From contig JADLCY010000002.1 of NCBI GenBank assembly GCA_020846935.1, positions 428,955 through 492,954 on the forward strand: a stretch of DNA of 64,000 nt, read 5' to 3'. The position numbers and the translations under genes are program-made. The notes beneath the pieces are model-generated. The model did not search any database, had not been told where the DNA came from, and saw nothing but the letters and a program-made list of their open reading frames with translations. The stretch comes from Gemmatimonadaceae bacterium. Lineage in GTDB: Bacteria > Gemmatimonadota > Gemmatimonadetes > Gemmatimonadales > Gemmatimonadaceae. Below are positions 44,641-53,700 of this stretch, one piece after another. Every line of letters begins with the position of its first letter. The first letter of the stretch is position 1.

Positions 44641-46037
44641 GCGCCCTGCTCCCGGCGCACGGCGCGATAGGCTTCACGCACGTCGTGGATCACGAGCGGT
44701 GTCGGGTCACCGCCGGGCGCCTTCCCCCACGTGACCGTCTTGAAACTCTGCGGCGTGTCCGACCCGCTGGCCGGCACACCATCGGTGGTCACGGGAATCA
44801 CGAAGCGCCGTCGCGCGCTGAGGCGATGCGTGCGCTCGTCGGCCAGCCGCCACTCGCGCCGAAAGTAGCCCTCCTGGCGCGATTCAGTGTTCCGCGAGAC
44901 GACCGGAAGAAAGAGCGCACAGTGCCGGATGGCGTCTTCGATGATGCGATCGTAGGCCGCGCCGGCGTCGAGCCGCTGGTCGTCCATCCACACGTCGATG
45001 CCCGCATCCACCAGCGCAGCGCGGAGCCGCACCGCGGCGGGGCGATCCTCGGCGGCATACGAGATGAACACGCACCCTTCCGCACTGCCAAGCGGACGAC
45101 CCGGTACGGAAGGCGTCGTGGGCATCGGTGCCACCACCGGCGCCGGCGACAGGGCGGACCAGCGCCGGTACAGCTCATCCACGAAGTGCGCCGCATCGCC
45201 GGGGTACACATACGTCTGGTAGCTGAATCGCCTGAAGAAGCCCGCCAGTCGCTCATCGGCGACCACCACGGTGTCGGCCACCACTTCCAGCTGCTCCCGC
45301 TCCGCCGAGAGGCGCGAGCGCTTGAGCGTGCGCAGGAAGAATCGCGACAGCCAATCGGGAAAGTCACAACCGATGAACAGCAGGTTGCTCCCGCGCACCA
45401 CGTCAAAGAGCCGGCGCGGACTCTGGTGCTCGGCGTGCATCGCGACGAGAAACTCGAGCACGTCTTCATCGCACAGGGCAAAGTCCGGCTCGATGTCGGC
45501 CTTGCCGAAGAGATGGTAGACGATCGGTGCCGCGTCCGCCGACCGCGTCCAGCTCGCGTCGAGGTCATCAGCTCGGCGCGGAGAAAAGCTCCGCTGCTCC
45601 GCTCGGGCACCGCCTGCCCGCCCGCTCTCGCGCACGGCGCGGAACAGCAGGTCGTCGAACGTGGTGGAGAGCAGCAGCGGGAAGTCGGTGATCTGCGCGA
45701 GTCGACTGAGCGCTGCGGGCGGTGCCGGCATGGCGCCACTGAGCAGTTGGTGCACGCGGCGATAGAGATGCGCGCGACGACGATCCGGCTGGCGAAGGAA
45801 GGCCTCCACCAGATCGTTGAGTGAGAACCCCGAACGCACCGGTGTGGCGCCGAGTCCCAGCGGCCCGGTGAGTTCGCGCGCGATCCAGTCGTGAAGGTGC
45901 ACGCGACCGCCGGCACCGTCGTCGACCATCAGCAGCTCGGCGCCCACGACCGGCACCACGACGCCGGCGCGAATCCGGGTCAGCAGCAGGTCGAACTCTT
46001 CCCAGGAGGAAAGATCGGGGGGAGAAGGAGGCCGCAT
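44637..46037 (-). CDS. SIR2-TIR fusion protein (predicted NAD-consuming effector)
   Basis: A 466-residue protein with no membrane segment. Residues 12-290 are SIR2-like: VVVPVVGAELL (nucleotide-binding loop), FPLLLSTTFDDLLFRAV, IVYHLFGKADIEPDF with the likely catalytic His at 175, and LLFIGCDFPDWLSRFFL. Residues 321-460 are a TIR domain: CVFISYAAEDRPAAVRLRAA, IDVWMDDQRLDAGAAYD and YFRREWRLAD, with Glu395 as the probable catalytic residue. Both domain types can cleave NAD+ in bacterial abortive infection. Here they are in one polypeptide, translated in coupling with the nSTAND gene. The SIR2 loop reads GAE where GAG is usual. It is the first gene of the operon. Confidence 0.85.
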   Translation of the reverse strand: MRPPSPPDLSSWEEFDLLLTRIRAGVVVPVVGAELLMVDDGAGGRVHLHDWIARELTGPLGLGATPVRSGFSLNDLVEAFLRQPDRRRAHLYRRVHQLLSGAMPAPPAALSRLAQITDFPLLLSTTFDDLLFRAVRESGRAGGARAEQRSFSPRRADDLDASWTRSADAAPIVYHLFGKADIEPDFALCDEDVLEFLVAMHAEHQSPRRLFDVVRGSNLLFIGCDFPDWLSRFFLRTLKRSRLSAEREQLEVVADTVVVADERLAGFFRRFSYQTYVYPGDAAHFVDELYRRWSALSPAPVVAPMPTTPSVPGRPLGSAEGCVFISYAAEDRPAAVRLRAALVDAGIDVWMDDQRLDAGAAYDRIIEDAIRHCALFLPVVSRNTESRQEGYFRREWRLADERTHRLSARRRFVIPVTTDGVPASGSDTPQSFKTVTWGKAPGGDPTPLVIHDVREAYRAVRREQGA

Positions 46038-46221
46038 CAGGCACCACGATACCGCCGAACCCGCCAGCGTGCACGGGGGGCCATAAGCTGCGCCGTGTCA
46101 AGGATGTACGCCCTGGATCGAACGAGCCGCGCGGGCCACCCGGTCGCTCGCCTACGTCACCCGACGTATGCCCGGCCACGGCCGGCGCGGCCAAACTGGG
46201 TCGAACGCCATGGGAGAGGCC

Positions 46222-47370
46222 ATGCAACGACGCACGTTTGTCCGGAGTGGAGCATCGGCGGTGGCGCTGAGCACGCTCGCCGCTTGTGCCCGAGCGTTCC
46301 GGATTCCACTGGACGCGATGGTGCGACCCGACGCGTCGATTGCGCGGTCGCTCGACCCCGATGGCACGTGGGTCGACGCGCTGGCGTACGCGCGCTGGAC
46401 GCCGTCGCCGCACAACACGCAGCCGTGGAGGCTGCGTGTCACGGGACCGCGGTCCGCCGAGGTGTTCTACGACCCGCGACGCCTTCTCCCGACGACGGAT
46501 CCGACGGGCGCGTTCACGATCATGGGGCTCACGATGTTCGTGGAGTACCTCACGATCGCCGCGCGTGTCCGGCACCTCGACGTCGACGCCACGATCCTCG
46601 AAGCGACGCTGGACTACTCCGCACCGCGCCCGCAGCCCTTCGCCACGCTCGCGCTCCGACCTGCCACCAGCGATCCATCGTTTGACCGGCAGCTCATCCT
46701 CGATCGCAAGACGTCGCGGCTCCCGTACGACGGCACTCGCGTCGACGCGCCTGCGCTCGATGCCCTGCGAGCGATCGCCGCGTCGCATGGCCATCGGGTC
46801 GACGCCAGTTCAGACGACGAGTTCGTGAAGTGGGCGATCGACCTCAATCGCTTCACGCTGTTTGCCGACCTCGACGACGCGCCGACGCGCACCGAACTGC
46901 GCCGCTGGATTCGCACCTCCGACGAAGAAGCCACGAACCCCGGCGACGGGCTCTGGGCGCATTGCATGCGGTTCCCCGGTTGGCTGATGCGCGCCTTCTT
47001 TGACGACCACGCGCGCTGGGGCCGCGGCTGGCGCGCCAGGATGTCCGGGCAGATGCTCGTGAACGGCATGCACGGCACGCGGACGATCGCGTGGTGGCAG
47101 GGACCGTTTGCCACACCGGCCGACTGGATCGCTGCCGGTCGCGTGATGGGGCGGAGCTGGCTCGAACTCACGCGGCGCGGCGTCCAGCTGCATCCGTTTG
47201 GATCGGTGATCACCAACGCCAGAGCCCACGCGCAGCTGCGTGCCCGGCTCGCCGCCGATGAAGGCGCAAACACCATCTGGCTGCTCGCGCGCGTGGGTCG
47301 CAGCGCGACGGCGCCTCGCAGCCATCGTATTCCGCAGGCCGACATTCTCGTCACCGGAGAGACGCTCTGA
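46222..47370 (+). CDS. Acg-like nitroreductase-family protein with export signal
   Basis: A 382-residue protein. Its start MQRRTFVRSGASAVALSTLA followed by ACARAF resembles a Tat or lipoprotein signal. The flavin-reductase-like body has WTPSPHNTQPWRLRV, the hallmark of the Acg/Tat nitroreductase group, then LDRKTSRLPYDG and the C-terminal GANTIWLLARVGRSATAP. Members bind FMN and some sequester it. ATG 46222 follows GGGAGAGG, a strong ribosome-binding site, so it is chosen over upstream ATGs. The gene diverges from the SIR2-TIR operon and overlaps the next gene by one base. Confidence 0.85.
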   Translation: MQRRTFVRSGASAVALSTLAACARAFRIPLDAMVRPDASIARSLDPDGTWVDALAYARWTPSPHNTQPWRLRVTGPRSAEVFYDPRRLLPTTDPTGAFTIMGLTMFVEYLTIAARVRHLDVDATILEATLDYSAPRPQPFATLALRPATSDPSFDRQLILDRKTSRLPYDGTRVDAPALDALRAIAASHGHRVDASSDDEFVKWAIDLNRFTLFADLDDAPTRTELRRWIRTSDEEATNPGDGLWAHCMRFPGWLMRAFFDDHARWGRGWRARMSGQMLVNGMHGTRTIAWWQGPFATPADWIAAGRVMGRSWLELTRRGVQLHPFGSVITNARAHAQLRARLAADEGANTIWLLARVGRSATAPRSHRIPQADILVTGETL

Positions 47371-48899
47371 TGCGCACCACCTTCGCGGCGCTCGCATACA
47401 TCGTCACCTCGCCGATCGTCACCCTGCTGCACCGCGTTGGGCTCTGCGGCAGCCTGTTCGCCCTCCCCGGATTCGAACGCTTGCGGTGGAAGCTCGGCGA
47501 GCTTGGCGCGTGGCTCCGATTCCAGGAGGCGTGGCGCACCGTGCCTGCCTACCGCGCGTTCATCGCGCGCCGCGTAGGGAGTACCGCCGGTGGATTGCTG
47601 GCCATCGAGCACGTGCCAGTCACCGACAAGGCGTCGTACGTGAACGCCTGGCCGCTCGAGGCGCGCTGCGTGCGGGGTGCGCTGCCAGCGAGTGGTGTCG
47701 TGATCGACGAGTCTTCGGGAACCGGCGGCGCGCCGACGAGCTGGGTGCGCGGGGCGCGCGAACGCGATGCCAACGCGCGCGCGATTCGTCGCGGCCTTCA
47801 GCACCGTCTCGGTCGCCGCCCGATCTTCGTGATCAACGCGTTTGCCCTCGGACCCTGGGCGACGGGAATCAACCTCACGCTCTCCCTCTCGCGCTGGTGT
47901 CGCGTCAAGTCCCTCGGCCCCGACATCGCCAAGATCGGCAACACCCTGCGCGACTTCGGGCAGGGGCACCACTTCGTGATCATGGGCTATCCGCCCTTCC
48001 TCAAGCAGCTGGTGGACACCCTCGAGATCGACTGGGTCCAGTACCGCGTTTCCATGATCTATGGTGGCGAAGGCATGAGCGAATCGATGCGTCGGTACCT
48101 CATGAATCGCGGCATCGAACGCGTGTACGGCTCCTACGGCGCGTCTGACCTGGACCTCAACATTGCCGCCGAGACCGAGCTGACGATCGCGCTCCGGCGC
48201 CTGCTTGCCGACCGGCCTGAGCTCGCCGCGCGACTAGTGCACCATCGGGGCAGCATGCCAATGATCTTTCAGTTCAACCCCGCCGATTTCTTCATCGAGA
48301 CCAACGCGGACGGCGAGCTGCTCGTGACCGTGTGCCGGCCGGACTACGTGGCGCCCAAAGTGCGGTACAACATCCACGACCTCGGCCACGTCGTGCGCTT
48401 TCCCGAGTTGGCGAAAGTACTGGCCGAGGTCGGCATCCCGGTCGCGTCACTCGATCGCTCGGCGCTCGACCTGCCATTGCTCTTTCTGTACGGTCGAGCC
48501 GACGCCGCGGTCTCCTACTACGGATGCAAGATCCCGCCGGCCGACGTGCAGGAAGCCTTGTATCGGGTGCATGCCATCGCCGGTGAGGTGGACGGCTTCC
48601 AGCTCGCTACGTTTGACGATGCCGAGGGTGACAAGCGGCTCGTGCTGCACCTCGAGGTGACCGAGGCGCTGGCCGGTGCCGACGCCGGACCATGGACAGG
48701 GCCCGTGTTTGATGCGCTGGCGGCGGTCAACCAGGATTTCCGCGAATCGCGCCGCATGGTGCCGGCCGGAAAGCAGCCGTCGCTGGTCCTGCACGCGCGT
48801 GGGGAAGGACCGTTCGCCGGCATGGATCCGCGCGTCAAGCGGCGCTACATCGCGCCCGCAGTCGGCGCACCCGAGCCGGAGCTCACGGCGGCGTCCTGA
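47370..48899 (+). CDS. PaaK/CapK-like adenylate-forming ligase
   Basis: A 509-residue protein with the adenylation-domain motifs IDESSGTGGAPTSWVRGA (ATP-binding loop), MIYGGEGMSESMRRYL, VYGSYGASDLDLNIAA and DYVAPKVRYNIHDLGHVV. This is the phenylacetate-CoA-ligase-like group, which activates aromatic or fatty carboxylic acids as adenylates. The substrate cannot be told from sequence. The N-terminus carries a hydrophobic stretch (TFAALAYIVTSPIVTLLHRV) that may anchor it. Start and previous stop overlap (TGATG, 47368-47372), so it is translated with the nitroreductase-like gene, and the two probably act on one compound. Confidence 0.82.
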   Translation: MRTTFAALAYIVTSPIVTLLHRVGLCGSLFALPGFERLRWKLGELGAWLRFQEAWRTVPAYRAFIARRVGSTAGGLLAIEHVPVTDKASYVNAWPLEARCVRGALPASGVVIDESSGTGGAPTSWVRGARERDANARAIRRGLQHRLGRRPIFVINAFALGPWATGINLTLSLSRWCRVKSLGPDIAKIGNTLRDFGQGHHFVIMGYPPFLKQLVDTLEIDWVQYRVSMIYGGEGMSESMRRYLMNRGIERVYGSYGASDLDLNIAAETELTIALRRLLADRPELAARLVHHRGSMPMIFQFNPADFFIETNADGELLVTVCRPDYVAPKVRYNIHDLGHVVRFPELAKVLAEVGIPVASLDRSALDLPLLFLYGRADAAVSYYGCKIPPADVQEALYRVHAIAGEVDGFQLATFDDAEGDKRLVLHLEVTEALAGADAGPWTGPVFDALAAVNQDFRESRRMVPAGKQPSLVLHARGEGPFAGMDPRVKRRYIAPAVGAPEPELTAAS

Positions 48900-48946
48900 G
48901 CGTTCCGGAGACGAGGCTCCGACGCGAAGGTTGCCACCGACTCCCG

Positions 48947-49960
48947 TCACTCAGCGCGCATCGCGATCACCGGATCGACGCGCGATGCCCGGTGTGCCGG
49001 CACAAGAATGGCTGCCAGCGCAACGATGGAGAGGAGGAGCGGTACGAGCGCGAACGTCAGGATGTCGGTCGTGCTCACACCCACGAGCAAGGCACTGAGC
49101 GTGCGCGTGAGGACCAACGCTCCTGCCAAGCCGACCACGAGCCCGGTCGCCACGAGCCGTCCCCCCTGCCCGAGCACCCACCGCGCGACTTCTCCCCGCG
49201 ACGCGCCCAGCGCCATTCGCACACCGATCTCGCGCGCCCGCTGCGCGACGGCGTACGAAATCACACCGTAGATCCCGACGGCCGCCAGCACCAGCGCGAA
49301 GAAGGAAAAGAGTCCAAGCACCTGTCCCTGCAGCCTCTGGCGCCAGAGCGAGTTGCTGACGATCTCCTCGAACGTGCGCACGTCGTACGCTGGCGCGCCC
49401 GGATCGAGCGACGCGAGCACGCGCGCGATCGTGGGTGCGATCGCGCGCGGCTCGGCGAGTGATGTGCGCACCACGAACGATTGGGCGTAGTCGGCCCACG
49501 CCAACTGCGGAAAGTAGATCGCCGGCCCCATGGGCTCTGGAAGTCGGTAGTGCCGGTAGTCGCTCACGACGCCGACAATGGTTATCCATGGCCGATCGTC
49601 GCCCGCGCGACCTTGCTTGATGCGTTTACCAATCGGATCCTGCCCGGCAAACTCGCGCCTGGCGAGCGTCTCGTTGATCACTCCCACGCGCGCAACCGTG
49701 TCGCGATCCATGGGCGTGATGCCACGCCCAGCCACGATCCGTGCCCCGATGGCGTCGAAGAATCCGGGTGCGACGTTCTGGAAATGCACGTCAAGTTCCT
49801 CGCCTGATGCAGCCGCTGGCCGCCCCTCGATCGCCATCCGTGACTTTACGTCCCAGCCGCTGAACGGCACACCGTTCGCCGAACCCACCCGCTCCACACC
49901 AGGGATGGCCGCGAGGCGCTCGTAGGCGGCGTCCCAGTAGGCACGCTCCCCCAACGAGCG
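48947..49960 (-). pseudogene. Truncated FtsX/MacB-type permease (third copy)
   Basis: Only the second half of a duplicated permease remains. It begins at about YWDAAYERLAAIPGVERVGS, runs through the second periplasmic domain (VGVINETLARREFAGQDPIG) and the last FtsX module (AVAQRAREIGVRMALGASRG) to HRASRVDPVIAMRAE. The frame stays open upstream to 50299, but that part is an antisense reading of IS66-like sequence. The first FtsX module and the start are missing, so the product is unlikely to work. Confidence 0.85.
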
Positions 49961-49965
49961 CCAGC

Positions 49966-50212
49966 AGGAAGGACTCTGCGAGTACCTGCGCACCACGCTC
50001 GAACGGTGCGCGCCGAGGGAGAAAGCCCGCCAGGCAAAGCTCGACATCGAGGCGTATCTCACGGATGTCCTGACGCGCTGCACGGGCGCGCACGCGGCGG
50101 ACTGGCTGCCGCGCGCCTGGCACCGCGCCCGCGCCGACGGCATCCTCGCGTAGCTCATCCCCGTCGGGCCGTCGACACATCGACAGGTACCCCCTTCGAG
50201 CCAGACGTTTAC
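49966..50212 (+). mobile_element. Right-end fragment of an IS66-family insertion sequence
   Basis: The plus strand encodes the decayed end of an IS66-type transposase (LDIEAYLTDVLTRCTGAHAA, then DWLPRAWHRARADGILA) ending at TAG 50151-50153. Sixty bases on, at 50189-50212, the minus strand reads GTAAACGTCTGGCTCGAAGG, which matches the GTAA-CG-CTGG style of IS66 terminal repeats. The left part of the element is absent. The fragment abuts the truncated permease, so an insertion followed by deletion is likely. Confidence 0.55.
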
Positions 50213-50306
50213 TGCCAAGGACACAGCGCTCAGGCAATCGGCAGGGGCGAAGCCCGTCCTTGACAATCGCTCTCTTAGAACGCTTGCGATCTGCCTCACG
50301 CCGTCG

Positions 50307-50744
50307 TCAGGACGGAACGCAGCTGATCCGCGTCACCAGGAGCCTGACCTGCGACACCGCGATACTATCGTAGTTCGCAGCGGCGATCGCGGCAGCTTGC
50401 GTGGCCTGCGCCGTGGGTGCTGGTCCGTCACACGACCCGGCTCGAACGATCGTCGCAATCCGTCCGGTCAGTACACGACCCAGGAGTACCCCCCGTTTCG
50501 ACCTCCCCGCGCCGGTACTCGCGTGTCGGCTCGTCGCGGCGCTTGCCTCGATGGCGAGCGAGATCTCCGCTGCCGCGTCGACCTTGAACGCCAGGGCGCC
50601 GAGGCTTGTTGGTACCGTTTCGAGCAACACGGCGTAGGTCACCGTGTTCGTAGGCTCGACGCATGGTTCGGTCGTGGTACATCGGTCTGGAGGAGGACAC
50701 GCGGCGAGTATGAGGAGGAGGCCGACCGTGAATGATCTCTTCAT
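50307..50744 (-). CDS. Small lipoprotein coupled to the giant CARDB protein
   Basis: A 145-residue protein with a lipobox (SFTVGLLLILAACPPPD). The mature part is Ala/Thr-rich and has several Cys residues (DRCTTTEPC, RAGSCDGP, ITRISCVPS-like end) that could pair. No known domain is recognised. The start overlaps the stop of the CARDB gene by ATGA (50741-50744), so it is made with that protein and may help to anchor or mature it. The base composition, like that of its partner, is less GC-rich than elsewhere. Confidence 0.7.
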   Translation of the reverse strand: MKRSFTVGLLLILAACPPPDRCTTTEPCVEPTNTVTYAVLLETVPTSLGALAFKVDAAAEISLAIEASAATSRHASTGAGRSKRGVLLGRVLTGRIATIVRAGSCDGPAPTAQATQAAAIAAANYDSIAVSQVRLLVTRISCVPS

Positions 50745-53700
50745 GGTTTCTTGTCTCCGCGAACTGAACCGCTGCGCAATGAGGCCGCGGGGTTGCTGAT
50801 TGCGTCCATCAACAGCTCTTGCGATAGTGTGAGAACCGGATTCTTGTCGAGAAGGGCAAGCAGGTCGCCGAGGTCCCACCGGCCGTTCTTGTTGCCCTGC
50901 GCGTCGGCGAACAGCTGTTCATTGATGGTCAGCTGGCATGCGTCGCTCAGTAAGCAACCGAGGAGTCTTCGCGCGACCTCCTGTGCGTTCACGGTGGCCT
51001 CGAACACGGCGCCGAGTGTCCTGTTCTCCTCGAGTGTCACCGATTTCGGATTCTGGGTCGACTCGTCGCTCCACCGCTGGAAGGAATAGCCGGGGTTCGC
51101 CGTCGCACGGAGCACGACGGTCCGGCCGCAGTCGCCCTGTGTGCCTCCACTAACCAACACAATCGTGCCCCCGGTCGACTGGGTCAGGCCGATTTCGCAC
51201 TGAACTCGCTGGAACGTTGCCACGAGCTCCTGGGACGATTGGGCGACGCGAACTTCCCGCAGGTTTCCGACGCCGCCATCTGACCAACGCTGTAGTAGCC
51301 AGCCTTGGTTCGCCGTAGCCCGCACAACGACCGTCCGACCACAATCGCCAGTTGCAGCTCCATTGGTGAATGCGACGTTTCCGCCCTGCGTCGGGTTCGC
51401 GTTCAAGGTCAAGGTGCACTGGGGTGCCTGGCTGAAGACCGCCACCAGCGTTCGATTCTGTGTCAGCGTGAACGTCCACGGATTCGCCCTGGCGACCTGC
51501 TGTCCATCCTCCACCCACTGGTCGAACGTGTGGGTGCCGGTGGGGGTCGCCGTTACCGTAACTTGCCGGTCGCACGGACCCGTTGTCTCACCGCTTGTGA
51601 TCGTCGCTGTTCCCCCCGAACCCGCGGATATGCCAAGGGTGCAAATCGAGATCACGATAAAGGACTGACGGGCAGAGTTGTTGGTCTCGTTATGCTCAGA
51701 GATCGCGTTCGCAGGATCTACCTCAAGCACCGCTGTGTGCGTCCCCGCGGGCAACGGATTCGCCGTCACCGCGCTCAGTGGCACGCTCGCGGCGCCTGGC
51801 AGGGTCAGGATCGACCCGATCGCCATCACTTGCCCGTCCAAGAGGAAGCGCCAACCTACGCGCGTTGCCGTGGTGTTGCCCGTATTGCTAATGGTGGCTG
51901 ACAACGACACCACCTGACTCGTCGTCGGATTGGCAGGACTCACATTGACAGCACCCGCTACAAGGTCGATCGCCTGCGAGATGACGGTGAAGCTCTGTGT
52001 CGACGTGTTGTTGGTTTCGTTCGACTCGGTGATCGTGTTCGTAGGATCCACTGCGAGAACAGCCGTGTGGGGTCCCGCGGCAAGCAGACTTGCCATCGTG
52101 ATGCCTACGGGCGCGGTCGCGCCGGGCGTCAGGCTAGGGAGACTGCCGCTCCCTATTAGCTGCCCGTCTACGAGGATTCGCCATCCGACGCCTGCGACCG
52201 CCGCATTTCCGCCGTTGCGCACTGATGCTCTCAGAGTCACGACCTGACTCGTCGTCGGGCTCGGTGGGCTCACTGTTAGCGCTCCCGCGACCAAGTCGAG
52301 GAGGGGCGACGTAAGAACGGTGAAGGTTAGTGAAGCGATGTTGTTGTTTTCGTTCGACTCCAGGATCGTGTGCGCGGAATCCACTTCCAGGACCGCCGTG
52401 TGCGACCCCGCAGCTAACGGGTTCGGCGTCGTCACGCTCACCGACACGTTGCCAGTTGCTGCCAAGCCGGGAATCGACCCGCTCCCCACCGGCTGCCCAT
52501 CCACCAGGAATCGCCACCCCACGTTCGATGCCGCGGTGTTGCCGGCATTGCTCACCAGCGCGCTCAGCGTAACTACCTGACTCGTCGTCGGATTAGGCGG
52601 CGTAACGGTTACCGCTGCGGCCACCAGATCGATGGTCGGTGTCGGACTGACCGTGAAGCTCTGCGTCGCAGTGTTGTTTTTCTCGTTCGACTCGGTGATC
52701 GTGTTCGCCGGATCCACCTCGAGGACGGCGGTGTGTTGTCCCACAGGAAGCGGCGCTGCCGTCGTCACGCTCACCGGCGCGCTAGCTGCCGCGCCGAGAT
52801 TTGGGAGGATGCCGCTCCCAGCGACCTGCCCGTCGATCAGGACTCTCCAGCCGACATTCGTCGCTCCGGCGGTTCCGACATTGCGCACGACCGCACTGAG
52901 CGTCACCACCTGCGTTGGCGTGGGATTCGTTGGGCTGACCGTCACGGCGCCAGGGACGAGATCGACGAACGGCACGGGACTGACCGTGAAGCTCTGTGTG
53001 GTGGAGTTATTCGTCTCGTTCGATTCGCTGATCGCGTTCGCGTGATCCACCGCGAGGACCGCCGTGTGCGATCCTGCGCTCAACGGATTCGGCGTCGTCA
53101 CGCTCACTGGCGCGTTCCCGCTCCCTGCCAAGCTCGGGATCGACCCGCTCCCGACCACCTGTCCGTCCACCAAGAACCGCCATCCCACGCTCAACGCCAC
53201 GGTGTTCCCCGCGTTGCTCACTGTCGCACTCAGCGTGACCACCTGACTTGTCGTCGGATTCGGTGGACTCACCGTCACTGCCCCGGCGACAAGGTCAATG
53301 ACCGGTGCGATAACCGTAAACGTTGCCGTCGCTGTGTTGTTGTCCTCATTCGACTCGGCGACCGTGTTCGCCGGATCCACTTCCAGCACGGCAATGTGCT
53401 GGCCAGCTCCAAACGGACCTGCCGTCGCGTTCACCAACGCGCTTGCCGCCGCAGCGAGACTCGGGATGACGCCATTCGCGGCGACCTGTCCGTCGACCAG
53501 GACTCTCCATCCGACGTTCGTCGCTCCCGTGTTTCCGACATTGCGCACGGAGGCACTCACCGTGACCACTTGACTCGTCGTTGGAGTTGTCGGACTCACC
53601 GTCACGGTACCGGGGACTAGATCCATGAACTGTGCGGGACTCACCGTGAAGCTTTGGGTCGCAGTATTGTTCGTCTCGTTCGACTCGACGATGGCGTTGG

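Noticed and set aside
48947..50299. Full-length 450-residue permease using the whole open frame
   Set aside because: The first 117 residues have no permease character and are antisense to IS66-like sequence.
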